Counted from the first letter of the stretch, positions 39,108-49,239 are shown. The stretch is 64,000 bases of DNA from Bacteroides reticulotermitis JCM 10512 (GCF_000517545.1 NZ_BAIV01000030.1:18956-82955), one strand, 5' to 3'. Notes: generated by a model not told the origin, from the sequence alone. A program made the numbers and translations.

Positions 39108-39195
39108 ACTATAGTCATACGCAAGGGACACTATAGTTATTCTTTCGTATGACTATAGTTATACGAAAGGGAGACCCTAGTTAAACGAAATAAAG
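39108..39195. repeat. Tandem array, four units at exactly 22 bp
   Basis: ACTATAG begins at 39108, 39130 and 39152, and the related ACCCTAG at 39174. All steps are 22 bp. Each unit contains the self-complementary ACTATAGT followed by a variable TATACGAAAGGG-like tail, and the last unit is degenerate. The array sits between the convergent rubrerythrin and nadB genes. Its sequence differs from the array at 4346, but period and setting are the same. Confidence 0.8.
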
Positions 39196-39278
39196 ATAGC
39201 CTGCGAACTACATTCCGATCGTATGCAAAGAATCTAAATGCACCCGCAAAGCCACAAACCGCCCGGCGGTTGGTCGGA

Positions 39279-40850
39279 TCAGTCTACTTTACGCGGATAA
39301 TCAAGCGTGTAGTGCAATCCCCGGCTCTCCTTACGCTCCATAGCCTGACGCGTAATGAGATACCCCACGTTAATCATGTTACGAAGTTCGCAGATCTCAC
39401 GCGAAGCCTTGCTGCTCTTGAACAGTCTTTCCGTCTCTTCGTAGATAATGTCCAGGCGATTCCAGGCACGAGTCAGGCGGAGGTTGCTGCGTACAATGCC
39501 CACGTACGATTCCATAATCTGATTGACCTCCTTCATGCTCTGCGTAATCAGTACGCGCTCCTCATTCGAAATCGTACCTTCAGCATTCCATTCGGGAATA
39601 TCCTCGTTGAACTCATAGCGTTCGAGTACACTCAACGCATGGTTGGCGGCAGCGTCCGCGTAAACCACCGCTTCGATCAGTGAGTTCGATGCCAAGCGGT
39701 TGCCACCGTGCAAACCGGTGCAGGAACATTCGCCCAACGCATACAGGCGACGGATGTTCGACTGTCCGTCGAGGTCTACCACGATTCCTCCGCAGAGATA
39801 GTGAGCCGCGGGAGCTACCGGAATATAGTCTTTCGTTATATCGATGCCCAGACTGAGGCATTTCTTATAGATGTTAGGGAAGTGCTTCTTCGTCTCCTCG
39901 GGATCTTTATGTGTGGCGTCGAGATAGACATGATCTTCGCCTCGAAGCTTCATCTCATTGTCGATGGCACGGGCCACGATGTCGCGCGGAGCCAGTGACA
40001 GCCGCGGATCGTACTTCTCCATAAACTCTTTGCCGTCTTGCGTGCGGAGCACAGCCCCGTATCCGCGCATGGCTTCCGTGATGAGGAAACTCGGACGGTC
40101 GCCCGGATTGAAAAGTGCCGTCGGGTGGAATTGGATGAACTCCATATCCTTCACGGCTCCTTTGGCGCGGTACACCATTGCGATACCGTCTCCCGTGGCT
40201 ACCAACGGGTTGGTCGTGTTGCGGTAAACCGCTTCGCAGCCTCCGGTAGCCATCACCGTCAGTTTGGAAAGGAAGGTATCTACCTCGCCCGTCGCCTCAT
40301 TCAAAACGTAGGCGCCGTAGCATTTGATGCCTGGTGTGTAACGGGTAACGATGATACCCAGATGATGTTGTGTGATTATTTCTACGGCGAAGAAATTTTC
40401 GAGTACCGTTATGTTGGGGTGTTGCTTGATGGCTTCTATCAGGCTAACCTGAATTTCGGCTCCCGTATTGTCCTTGTGGTGCAGGATGCGGAATTCGGAG
40501 TGTCCGCCCTCTTTGTGCAAGTCGAACTCGCCGTTCTCCTTTTTGTCGAACTTTACTCCCCACTTGATTAGTTCGTTGATCTGCTCGGGCGCGTTGCGTA
40601 CCACCTTTTCTACGGCGTTACGATCGCTTATCCAGTCGCCGGCAATCATCGTGTCTTCAATGTGTTTATCGAAGTTATCCACCAGCGGATCAGTCACAGA
40701 GGCGATGCCTCCCTGAGCGAAAAACGTATTGGCTTCTTCTAATCCGGCTTTACAGATAAGAGCTACTTTACCTTTGTGCGCCACCTTAAGCGCAAAACTC
40801 ATACCGGCTATACCGGAGCCGATGACGAGGAAATCGAATTTTCTTACCAT
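39279..40850 (-). CDS. nadB: L-aspartate oxidase
   Basis: NadB oxidises L-aspartate to iminoaspartate, the first step of NAD synthesis, and passes it to NadA. The 523-residue flavoprotein has the FAD dinucleotide fold at the N-terminus (FLVIGSGIAGMSFALKVA) and FAQGGIASV. The succinate-dehydrogenase/aspartate-oxidase motifs are FIQFHPTALFNPGDRPSFLITEAMRGYGAVLRT and LAPRDIVARAIDNEMK. The flavin end is GLHGGNRLASNSLIEAVVYADAAA. MVRKFDF at 40850 is chosen over 40892 because the flavin fold normally begins within a few residues. nadA lies about 30 kb away. Confidence 0.96.
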   Translation of the reverse strand: MVRKFDFLVIGSGIAGMSFALKVAHKGKVALICKAGLEEANTFFAQGGIASVTDPLVDNFDKHIEDTMIAGDWISDRNAVEKVVRNAPEQINELIKWGVKFDKKENGEFDLHKEGGHSEFRILHHKDNTGAEIQVSLIEAIKQHPNITVLENFFAVEIITQHHLGIIVTRYTPGIKCYGAYVLNEATGEVDTFLSKLTVMATGGCEAVYRNTTNPLVATGDGIAMVYRAKGAVKDMEFIQFHPTALFNPGDRPSFLITEAMRGYGAVLRTQDGKEFMEKYDPRLSLAPRDIVARAIDNEMKLRGEDHVYLDATHKDPEETKKHFPNIYKKCLSLGIDITKDYIPVAPAAHYLCGGIVVDLDGQSNIRRLYALGECSCTGLHGGNRLASNSLIEAVVYADAAANHALSVLERYEFNEDIPEWNAEGTISNEERVLITQSMKEVNQIMESYVGIVRSNLRLTRAWNRLDIIYEETERLFKSSKASREICELRNMINVGYLITRQAMERKESRGLHYTLDYPRKVD

Positions 40851-40871
40851 AATCTTGTTTGTTTCACGGCG

Positions 40872-40887
40872 CAAAGCTACAAAATTA
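40872..40887 (-). promoter_or_regulatory. Candidate nadB promoter with two overlapping -7 choices
   Basis: The minus strand holds TAGCTTTG (40872-40879) and TAATTTTG (40880-40887), both matching TAnnTTTG, 22-37 bp before the start. Which is used cannot be decided from sequence. Confidence 0.4.
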
Positions 40888-40955
40888 CTCACTTCGTTGT
40901 TCTTTTCGTTGTCACTAATTCATAAAATTGCTACCTTGCGGCAAAATACAACCCT

Positions 40956-41384
40956 ATGAATCGTATATTCCATGCCCGTATTGCCTGGTATCAATATTTC
41001 CTTTTGGCCGTGCTTACCGTCAATGCCGTGGGTGCTTTATGGTGTAAGTATATATTGCTTGGCGTCCTGATGTCGCTGATGTTGCTTGTGGTGATCGAGC
41101 AGATTATACACACCCGTTACACAGTGACTGGGGACGGAATATTGGAAATCTCTACCGGACGCTTTGCCCGTAAAAAAGTAATCCCGATCGGAGAGGTTAC
41201 GGCAGTCCGGAAATACAGCTCCATGAAGTTCGGGCGATTCTCGGTGACGGACTATCTGCTGATCGAATACGGAGCGGGAAAATTCGCTTCGGTGATGCCC
41301 GCCAAGGAGCAAGAGTTTCTAGCCCTCCTCGATCGTTACTTATCGCCCGATGCGCAAGAAGCATCCGATGATCAATCCACATAA
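40956..41384 (+). CDS. Small membrane protein with bacterial PH-like domain
   Basis: The protein has 142 residues. Two hydrophobic segments near the N-terminus (WYQYFLLAVLTVNAVGALW and YILLGVLMSLMLLVVIEQII) form a membrane hairpin. Residues about 55-130 are a beta-rich PH-like domain (YTVTGDGILEISTGRFARKKVIPIGEVTAVRKYSS...DYLLIEYGAGKFASVMPAKEQEFLALLDRYL). Function is unknown. It is followed by lpdA after 3 bp and so may be cotranscribed. It is divergent from nadB, and a TACCTTGC element at about 40931-40938 may serve as -7. Confidence 0.78.
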   Translation: MNRIFHARIAWYQYFLLAVLTVNAVGALWCKYILLGVLMSLMLLVVIEQIIHTRYTVTGDGILEISTGRFARKKVIPIGEVTAVRKYSSMKFGRFSVTDYLLIEYGAGKFASVMPAKEQEFLALLDRYLSPDAQEASDDQST

Positions 41385-41387
41385 ATC

Positions 41388-42760
41388 ATGCACGCTATGA
41401 AGTACCAAATCATTATTATCGGCGGCGGACCGGCCGGGTATACGGCTGCCGAAACGGCAGGCAAAGCCGGCTACGTGTGTTATTAATCGAAAAGAACAGT
41501 CTGGGAGGCGTTTGCCTGAACGAAGGATGCATTCCTACCAAAACCCTGCTCTATTCGGCTAAACTGTACGATTCCGCCCGAACAGCTTCCAAGTACGCGG
41601 TCAACGTGTCCGAAGCCTCTTTCGATCTGCCCAAGATCATTGCCCGTAAAAATAAGGTGGTCCGCAAGCTGGTGCTGGGCATCAAGGCCAAGATGAACTC
41701 CGGCAACATAACGGTGCTGACCGGCACGGCCGAGATTGTCGACAGCCGTACGGTGCGCTGCAACGGAGAGGCCTATCAGGGAGAGAACCTGCTGGTGTGT
41801 ACCGGTTCCGAAACCTTTATCCCGCCTATTCCCGGCATCGAAAGCGTACCCTATTGGACCCATCGCGAGGCATTGGACAATAAAGAATTGCCTGCGTCGC
41901 TGGTCGTTGTAGGCGGTGGGGTGATCGGGATGGAGTTCGCTTCGTTCTTCAACAGCCTGGGCGTAGAAGTTACGGTTGTCGAAATGATGGACGAGATTCT
42001 CGGGGGAATGGATAAAGAACTTTCCGGCCTGCTCCGAGCAGAATATGCCAAGCGGGGAGTTCGTTTCCTGCTGAGCACCCAAGTGACCGGTTTGGCTACT
42101 CTGCCCGACGGAGAGGGCGTGCGATACACCTACAAACCGATGCAGCCGGATGCGTCTGCGTCCGAAGAGGCCGGCACGGCTAACGTACTTTTGATGAGTG
42201 TGGGCAGGCGTCCGGTGAGCAAAGGATTCGGACTCGAAAACCTGCACCCGGCACTGACGGAACGTGGGCAGGTAAAAGTCGACGCGCATATGCAAACCTC
42301 GATACCGGGCGTATACGTCTGTGGGGATGTAACCGGGCACTCGCTGTTGGCACATACCGCCATTCGGGAAGCGGAAGTAGCCGTTCACGCTATTTTGGGT
42401 AAAGAAGACGCGATGAGTTACCGGGCTATCCCGGCGGTGGTCTATACCAATCCCGAAATTGCGGGTGTGGGCGAAACCGAAGATACGGCTTTGGCAAAAG
42501 GCTTGAAGTATCGGGTCGCGGAACTTCCGATGGCTTTCTCCGGCCGGTTTGTGGCGGAAAACGAAGGGGTGAACGGAGTGTGCAAAGTATTGCTCGACGA
42601 AGACGAACGGGTGATTGGGGCGCACGTACTGGGCAATCCCGCCTCGGAAATCATCGCCTTGGCAGCTATGGCGATCGAACTTCGGTTGACGGCCGCCGAA
42701 TGGAAGAAGATTGTATGCCCGCACCCCAGTGTAGGCGAAATCTTCAAAGAAGTTATCTAA
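41388..42760 (+). pseudogene. lpdA: Dihydrolipoyl dehydrogenase, one frameshift
   Basis: Lpd reoxidises dihydrolipoamide in 2-oxoacid dehydrogenase and glycine cleavage complexes with FAD and NAD. The N-terminal FAD fold IIIIGGGPAGYTAAETAGKAG (from the ATG at 41388 or 41397) breaks near 41475. The next frame resumes at VLLIEKNSLGGVCLNEGCIPTKTLLYS with the redox cysteines. The NAD fold (VVVGGGVIGMEFASFFNSLGVEVTVVE), the central domain and the C-terminal interface with catalytic His-Pro-Ser-Val-Gly-Glu (CPHPSVGEIFKEV) are intact. One inserted base near GGCTACGTG restores the frame. At about 455 residues it is normal length. The clean break in a housekeeping enzyme suggests sequencing error. Confidence 0.88.
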
Positions 42761-42913
42761 AGAACGGGGTCTTTGCACGGCTTCCGGTTTGAGGGTGCTT
42801 CTGGTGAATTAATAAAGGATAGGCTACTTCCGCCTTCCGAATTGGGCGATTCGCCGAACGCTGAGAAGTGCATCGGGAGAACTTGGTGGGAAGTAGGCAA
42901 AAAAGTATAGTAA

Positions 42914-44314
42914 ATGAAGAGATTGTTGTTGTATGCCGTTTGTTTGGTCGGCTTGCTTCCCGTATGGGGGCAGGCAGGTTTTTCACAGATTGATTCGCTC
43001 ATTCAGCGGATGCTTCCCGAAGCTTCCGAGGTCGGTATCTCGGTCTACGACCTGACCGACCGGAAGCCGCTTTACGTCTATCGGGACACCAAACTCTCCC
43101 GTCCTGCCTCTACCATGAAACTGCTGACCGCCATCACCGCTCTCTCCCGCCCCGACGGCGATGAGCCTTTCCGCACCGAGGTGTGGTACGATGGGGTGAT
43201 TGAGCATGATACGCTGCAAGGCAATCTGTATGTTGTAGGTGGCTTCGATCCGGAATTTGACGACCGGGCGATGGACGCTTTGGTCGAAGAGGTGATTACG
43301 TATCCGTTTTCGGTTATCAACGGGCGTGTGTTTGGCGATGTATCGATGAAAGACTCGCTGTACTGGGGGAGCGGATGGGCGTGGGACGATACGCCGGAAG
43401 CTTATCAGCCCTATTTATCTCCGTTGATGTTTTGTCGGGGTGCGGTGGAGGTCTCTGCTTTTCCGGCTGCGAATCAAGGAGATACGGCACGCATCTCTTG
43501 CAAACCGCGATCTACCTATTATTCGGTGACCAACCGGACGAAAACCCGCACGCTGTCTGCCGGGCGATTCTCGACAACGAGGGATTGGCTGACAAATGGC
43601 AATCAATTGCTTGTACAGGGCAACGTGCAGCGGGTGAGCAAAGATTGGGTCAATGTCTACGACTCCGGTAGGTTCTTTATGCATACGTTTTTAGAGCGTT
43701 TGCAGGCAGCGGGCCTTACGGTTCCGGCTTCGTATGCTTTTGCCGAACTGCCTGCCGCCAATGCTGTGCGAATGGCCACCTGGGAGACACCGGTTCAGCA
43801 GGTATTGAACCAGCTGATGAAGGAAAGTGATAACCTGAACGGCGAAGCGATGTTGTGTCGCCTGGGTGCGCAGGCTACCGGGAAAAAACACGTAGCCGCT
43901 GAGGATGGCATTGTAGAGATTATGCAGCTTATCCGCCGGTTAGGCCATGATCAGAAAGCTTATAAAATAGCCGACGGATGCGGATTGTCGAACTACAACT
44001 ACCTCTCTCCTGCCCTGCTGGTCGACTTTTTGAAGTACGCTTATTCGCAGACGGATGTTTTTCAAAAGCTGTATAAGTCGCTTCCGGTTGCCGGTATTGA
44101 CGGTACCTTGAAGAATCGGATGAAGAATACTTCCGCTTACAAAAATGTGCATGCGAAAACCGGTTCGTTTACCGCAATCAATTCGCTTGCGGGCTATCTG
44201 CGCACAACGAACGGGCACGAAGTGGCTTTTGCCATCATGAATCAGAATATGTTGTCGGCTGCTCAGGCGAGGGCTTTTCAGGATAAGGTTTGTGAGGTGA
44301 TTGCCGGCCAATAG
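42914..44314 (+). CDS. dacB: D-alanyl-D-alanine carboxypeptidase/endopeptidase (PBP4, S13)
   Basis: This class C penicillin-binding protein trims peptidoglycan in the periplasm. The 466-residue protein has a signal peptide (ending in VWGQAG). The catalytic SxxK is in SRPASTMKLLTA (Ser about 66 and Lys about 69), the SxN motif in MKESDNLNGEAM and the KTG motif in NVHAKTGSFTAINSL. A long insert domain (about 85-250) lies between SxxK and SxN, as in PBP4. The reading frame is intact. The gene follows lpdA after 153 bp with no sign of cotranscription. Downstream lie two 22-bp-period arrays. Confidence 0.92.
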   Translation: MKRLLLYAVCLVGLLPVWGQAGFSQIDSLIQRMLPEASEVGISVYDLTDRKPLYVYRDTKLSRPASTMKLLTAITALSRPDGDEPFRTEVWYDGVIEHDTLQGNLYVVGGFDPEFDDRAMDALVEEVITYPFSVINGRVFGDVSMKDSLYWGSGWAWDDTPEAYQPYLSPLMFCRGAVEVSAFPAANQGDTARISCKPRSTYYSVTNRTKTRTLSAGRFSTTRDWLTNGNQLLVQGNVQRVSKDWVNVYDSGRFFMHTFLERLQAAGLTVPASYAFAELPAANAVRMATWETPVQQVLNQLMKESDNLNGEAMLCRLGAQATGKKHVAAEDGIVEIMQLIRRLGHDQKAYKIADGCGLSNYNYLSPALLVDFLKYAYSQTDVFQKLYKSLPVAGIDGTLKNRMKNTSAYKNVHAKTGSFTAINSLAGYLRTTNGHEVAFAIMNQNMLSAAQARAFQDKVCEVIAGQ

Positions 44315-44345
44315 TTTTTGTTTGGTGGGATGCGTCCTTTGTGGT

Positions 44346-44453
44346 GAATACTTGGTTGGGTGCGACCGAAAGCCCGGGGCTGTCTGTCAAATGCCCGGCT
44401 CTTTCCAACCGAATGCCCGGGGCTTTCTGCCAAATGCCCGGGGCGTTTGAATC
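44346..44453. repeat. Tandem array with 21-22 bp period, GC-rich core
   Basis: Units begin at 44346, 44368, 44389, 44411 and 44432, so steps are 22, 21, 22 and 21 bp. The core is GAATGCCCGGGGC, with CCCGGG self-complementarity, and the flanks vary. A weaker unit may precede at 44324. It lies just after the dacB stop (44314) and before the convergent fimbrial tip gene. Confidence 0.72.
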
Positions 44454-44600
44454 CAAAGGTTGCTTGTCTTTCGGCAACAGTTGGAGGCTCTTCTTCACCT
44501 TAGGTGCAAATTAGTCTTCCTGCTGTCTTATTGCCATCAGATATCCAGTTGATTGTAGGATGAAGATGATTGGTTTGATAGAATCAAGATATTCGGCTAC

Positions 44601-44733
44601 TCAAGCCAAGTACGCAATTAACCTCAACCCGCTACTCGGATTGCCTCACGCAAGTGTTCAAGTTGCTTGAAACGGGGGCTTGGCTTACTTCAAACGAGTG
44701 ATCGATTCTTCCCAATACTTCTTCAAGAAAAAG
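44601..44733. repeat. Degenerate tandem array with 22-bp period
   Basis: Units start near 44602, 44624, 44646, 44668, 44690 and 44712. They open with TCAA, TCAC or TGAA followed by a purine-rich body. Most steps are 22 bp. Sequence conservation is low, so the case rests on the shared period with the other arrays. Confidence 0.5.
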
Positions 44734-44779
44734 GGCTTGCACCTCGCAGAACGAAGAACCAAACGATGTTTTGATTTTC

Positions 44780-45060
44780 TCTTTCAGCTTTCAGCTTGGG
44801 AGGTATTGCGCTGTTATCTAGTTTTTTATGCCTGAAAGCAAAGGCTGAAAAGACAATTCCCGCTTTCAGCCTTTCTTGCTTGATATAAGCCGGATTTTCT
44901 AAAGATCTATGCGGTACATGAACCCTTGTCCGCTACGGAGGTTTGACGGTTTCTGTAAGCAGGTTATCGGCTGAAAGCACTGAAGGCAATTCTGGTCATC
45001 TTTCAGGCCTTGCTTTCAGTGCGAGTCTTTGTATATCAGTTGGTTATCTATAAACTGAAA
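44780..45060. repeat. Cluster of GCTGAAAG/CTTTCAGC words in both orientations
   Basis: GGCTGAAA, CTTTCAGC and close variants occur at least eight times in about 280 bp, some adjacent and facing each other (CTTTCAGCTTTCAGC; CTGAAAGGCTGAAA). They could fold into several alternative hairpins. The cluster lies between the 22-bp arrays and the tip-gene terminator. I see no reading frame. Confidence 0.55.
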
Positions 45061-45075
45061 GGCTGAAACCCAAAA

Positions 45076-45107
45076 AGGCAACCAATTCACAGTTGAACTG
45101 GTTGCCT
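45076..45107 (-). terminator. Terminator of the fimbrial operon
   Basis: A 13-bp stem (AGGCAACCAATTC with GAACTGGTTGCCT, one wobble) and a 6-nt loop lie 51 bp past the tip-gene stop at 45158. On the minus strand a run of five T follows. Confidence 0.75.
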
Positions 45108-45157
45108 CTTATCATTAACTTAACGAAAATCTCTACATATGGTGAGATCAGTGGTTA

Positions 45158-48100
45158 TTAATCGGCGTCTTCGTCTACAACGCAGCGTATGGCTTGCCCA
45201 ACTTGGCGTCCAATTCTGCCATACTTTAACGTTTGGACAAAAGTACTATTGTAAAGCGCATAGGCACCTGTGTTAAAGTTCATTGGTGAAGACGTCCAGT
45301 AAGAGACTCTCTTGTTGTTTTCATTATGGATCCAAGTCCATGTTGTTTTATTATTTTCTATGTACCCTGCTGCCGGAAGATAACTTGCTTGCTACCATCT
45401 TGTGGTCGTGTTGTCGCTACCCAATGATAACCCATCACGTCCTGTCCGGAAACTCGCTTTTCAGTGCTTCCCGCATAGATTATGCCAGAATCTCCTGGAG
45501 TTCCAATAGCACTGGTGAAAATCAAGGTCCGATATTCAGCTAGCGTAGGCATACGCCATTTTTTGCCTCCGGGAGCCATTCCCTTTAGTGTCATATATCG
45601 ACAGATGTCACCGAAATCACCTGCGGAGGTTTTTTTAGTTGTTATTTCGTACAAATAGGCTCGGTCTTCATCGGCGTATTCTGCCGGAGGAATGGCCTCT
45701 ACAAAATCCTCAAGAGAAGCATGAGTCATCCATGTGTTGTTGTTTTTGTCTGTTACTGGCGACATCTTATATGTTTGGTTGATGATGTCAGGAGTTATAA
45801 AATACATGGTTTGTGGTGTTACATTAATATTGCATACGGCAGACATACTTCCCCATTTGAATTTAACACCTTGATACTTAGCATGTGTTGTAACTCCCAC
45901 ATCATCAAATGTGTACTTCTTGGTAGTCGGATCGAAATAGATATTACTACCTGCCCATTGTAATTTCTTATACCTTGGGTAGAACTCGTTCATCGGAATT
46001 CTTACAGTCACATCGTTGAAATGCGCCGGGCTATCTGTGCTTTTAAAGACAATGATCATGGTACCTCGCATAATTGATTCGGCTGGCACTGTCTGGAATT
46101 TAATTATTGTTCCGCTGTCTGGGAGCACGTTATAGTTGCTTCCTCCCGCCGCATCTTTAATTGCATCCCTACTGTCAGTTGTGATGTAATCAGTAAGGTC
46201 TTTTTGAGGTTTAGAGGCATCTTCAATCTTAACACTCCTAACCGCCCAGTTGGTGTTGCAACGAACGCGGAAACTGTATTCTTTTCCGTTCAGAAGGTGA
46301 TAGGGCGCAAGTTTGTCCACAAGAAGGTGATACGTGTTTTGTCTTAATACAAGTTTTTTTGTGCGTGATCTTTCTCCTTCGGAAACCGTAAAATGCAATT
46401 CGGACCTCTTCTCTATAAAAGGGTTTGTATTGAGTTCTTCCATTAAGAGCGTACTCGGCAGAATCTCTAAGGTTTTGGTACCGTTTGAAGCAGTGTATTC
46501 AAAATCCTGGCTTGTGCCGGGTTTGTTTGGTGATGTTGGCGCATAGCGGAATCCCGGGAAGGTGATGTCTCGTGATGCGGCGGTTACTGTGAGATTTTTA
46601 GGAACCCATTTTACCTTGAACTTTTGAGCCTCCGAGCCCGTTGCCTTGTCCCAGAAAACCAATTCTGTGAGGGCTTGGTCGCTCGTATTGGTTATGTCCA
46701 ACGTTAGCGGTGTTGCCTGTATCACCTTGGCTGTCAATTTTAAACGGCCGGCTTGTATGCGGATATAGGCTACTTCAGGCTGTGTCATTATATTGGCTTT
46801 CGTAATATTAAACGTTGTCTTGTACTCATTGAAGCCGTTGACAAGTGCCGGGCTATCGATATTGTCAATCTTAATATTCAGCCATATCTCATTCGCTGGG
46901 AACGGTATGGAGCAAGCTGCATCTTTAAATACTTCCAGCTTATATTTACTCTTGAAGTAGGGATAGTCTGACCGGACAATGAAATCCTTGAATGTATGCG
47001 GATCTGAGTCTACATGGATTTCTTTGTGTGACATACCTAGCACATATTGGCCGTCGAAGATACCTTCCATAACCACATTGTCATCCCATTCCACAATTTC
47101 CGCTTCAATGTTTTTGGCACGTGCGCGGTAGGCTTCGTCTTCATCGTCGAATCCTCCTTCTAAAACATCATTGATGATGATGCTGTAGCTGTGGTTCCGA
47201 ACAAGGTTATAGTATTCTCTCTTACCATCGGCTTTCTTCTTGCCAAAGTCTACCCGGTAATAAGACGTTTTGCTTTCTTTGTTGTACTTTCCACCGATAA
47301 CCACGCAGGTAACCTGGCCAAGATCGGGGTTGGCAGCACCTCCGGGAACTTTGGATTCGAACGTATAGATAGTGTTTAACAGCGTTTTCTTATCGGACGA
47401 TTTATAGCATAGCGTGGGTGCTTTCTGGTTTACGTCCGGTGCGGGTACCCATCCGGCTTTTATAGTAGGCAGTTTCATCTTGTATTTGCCTTGGTCTGTA
47501 TCTAGTTGGTTTTTGTCGGGTACCAACATGCCATCTGTGTAATATCGATAGAGATGCACTTCTTCCAGCGTGAACTTGTCGGCACTCAACGTGCTTTTTA
47601 GTTCAACGTTGATCAGGGCAAGCATACGCAGTAGCTTTAGATCGGTGATTTTCAGGTTTTCGGTCACTTCTACGTTGTCTTTCTCTCCCCACATCGGCAG
47701 GAAGTAGTCTTTGTTCGCATCGCCTTCCCACTTTTCGGTCAGCTCTTTCTTTGTGGTCAGTTCCTCTAGAACCGTGCTCATCAGTGTCTCCTTGGCAATT
47801 CCGCTCGGGTATGCTTTATCAATAATGGCGGTGGAGTTGGCCAGAACTACAAAGTGGTATTTATTGTATTTGTCTACAAATACGGTCGCTGTGAATTCTT
47901 TCTTCACATCGTCTATCTTGGTGGCTTTCGATCGGTAGGCAAACTTTTTATCATTCCCTACTATCTTAAACGCAAGCAGGTCTACTGTCTCGATCTTATT
48001 ACTTTTGGTTTCGTCAACATTTTGCGCGTATGTGTAGGGAGATTGTCCGGGGGTAGTTACTGAAAAGGTAACATCTACCATACCTGCATTGCTTTTTAAC

Positions 48101-48177
48101 TCTGAATCGGCATAGTCATCTGCGCAAGAATATAGCGCTGCCATCAGTGGAAGCAAATAATAAATTATTCTTTTCAT
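45158..48177 (-). pseudogene. Fimbrial tip/minor protein (DUF4906-like) with C-terminal lectin-like domain, one frameshift
   Basis: The repaired protein is about 1,006 residues. The lipoprotein signal (PLMAALYSCADD) precedes an Mfa1/Mfa2-type N-terminal beta domain (GMVDVTFSVTTPGQSP, IETVDLLAFKIVGNDKKFAYRSKATKI). Long middle beta regions follow. The C-terminal domain (about 870-1006) with GGKKWRMPTLAEYRTLIF, PAAGYI, VSYWTSSPMN and QAIRCVVDEDAD looks like the FGE/DUF1566-type lectin-like module on tip adhesins. The break lies near 45380: VIF then PAAGYIENN, fixed by one T. It is the last gene of the operon, so it is probably the tip component. The family assignment is moderate. Confidence 0.72.
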
Positions 48178-48216
48178 TACTCTATAGTTTTTCGTTATTA
48201 TGCTTGTGTGTGTGTG

Positions 48217-49122
48217 TTAAATGTCTGCGATATCTTCGTTAAGCTCCCATCCGTTGATGATGACTGTGATATCCATGTTGGTGTCGAATTTCAGTACGAT
48301 GTTGTACTCGAATGTGTTTTCAAACGTGAATGAGGGGTTTTTCTCCTGCATCTTCAGTATGAGGTCAATCAGATTGGCTTCAAACGGAATCTCGCGCATC
48401 CTGCCGGCGGTAAGGCGTAAAACGGGGAATTTGCGTTCGGCGGCAAGGCGCATCACGTTCAATGTGCCCGATAGTTGGGCTTTTTCGTCTTTCACGCAAT
48501 TGGTGATATAATGAATCTCTTCCGTTTCGGAAGCGAATGAATTGTCAAAGTTATAGTTACCGTTGCAATCTGAAATGGTGAATATGAACTCTTCGTTGAA
48601 TGGTGGTAAGCCAGTGGTAGTCAAATTAATGGTATTGGTATTGCGCACAAGGGGCAACACAAAGTTCTGGTAAATCCTTCCCGTTACGATGGCTTCTTTT
48701 TCGTCGCTAAAGAACAGGGGATGGGGTACGGTGCTGGCTACGTTGTTCGGGTCTTTATGGAGGTATAACTCCGACTCGGGTAGCTTGGACATGTTTTCGA
48801 TACAGTGGTCGTATTTGTAGCAGTCGCGTAGGTTGACCCAGGCCACAAATGTATATTCGCCCGCTTCCAGCGGAACGCTGATGAAGTATTCGGGGGTAAA
48901 TTGTACGTTCTCATCGGTATACTGGCCGATAAAAGTTCCCTTTATGTCGTAGACAAAAACGTCGATACGGTCGATCTCCGATGCCTTTCCCTGTGAAGCC
49001 TCGCAGGTAAAATAAATCCGTACATTGGGTCCGCACTCAATGAAATCATTGTGGAAACAGGATGACAGCAATACAATAGAGAGCAATGCTGATAAGAATG
49101 GTATGTATGTGAATCTTTTCAT
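48217..49122 (-). CDS. FimB/Mfa2-family fimbrial anchor or minor subunit
   Basis: This 301-residue lipoprotein (signal ending in VLLSSCFHND) starts with the Mfa2/FimB signature: CGPNVRIYFTCEASQGKASEIDRIDVFVYDIKGTFIGQYTDENVQ. YFISVPLEAGEYTFVAWVNLRDCYK and VRNTNTINLTTTGL are also typical. In type V pili this protein anchors and regulates the length of the fimbria made of Mfa1-type subunits. It lies downstream of the major-subunit gene after a 117-bp gap with a strong hairpin, so its expression is probably lower. The length is normal. Confidence 0.88.
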   Translation of the reverse strand: MKRFTYIPFLSALLSIVLLSSCFHNDFIECGPNVRIYFTCEASQGKASEIDRIDVFVYDIKGTFIGQYTDENVQFTPEYFISVPLEAGEYTFVAWVNLRDCYKYDHCIENMSKLPESELYLHKDPNNVASTVPHPLFFSDEKEAIVTGRIYQNFVLPLVRNTNTINLTTTGLPPFNEEFIFTISDCNGNYNFDNSFASETEEIHYITNCVKDEKAQLSGTLNVMRLAAERKFPVLRLTAGRMREIPFEANLIDLILKMQEKNPSFTFENTFEYNIVLKFDTNMDITVIINGWELNEDIADI

Positions 49123-49175
49123 CTAGGATGCTTTTAAAAGGGATAGTTTATAATCTATCATCGTTCAAAGTGAGA

Positions 49176-49215
49176 ACGTCCGGCTGCTAGAGCTGTGCTT
49201 TTCACAGCCGGACGT
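49176..49215 (-). promoter_or_regulatory. Perfect 11-bp hairpin between major and minor fimbrillin genes
   Basis: The arms ACGTCCGGCTG (49176-49186) and its complement (49205-49215) flank an 18-nt loop, 25 bp after the major-subunit stop. The minus-strand sequence after the stem lacks a U-tract, so partial termination or an RNase-blocking stem that raises the ratio of major to minor subunit is more likely than full termination. Confidence 0.65.
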
Positions 49216-49239
49216 GGATATATAGATAAGGATTATTTG

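Noticed and set aside
41483..42778. Long minus-strand frame (431 codons) opposite lpdA
   Set aside because: It mirrors the coding strand of a well-recognised lpdA and has no family features of its own.
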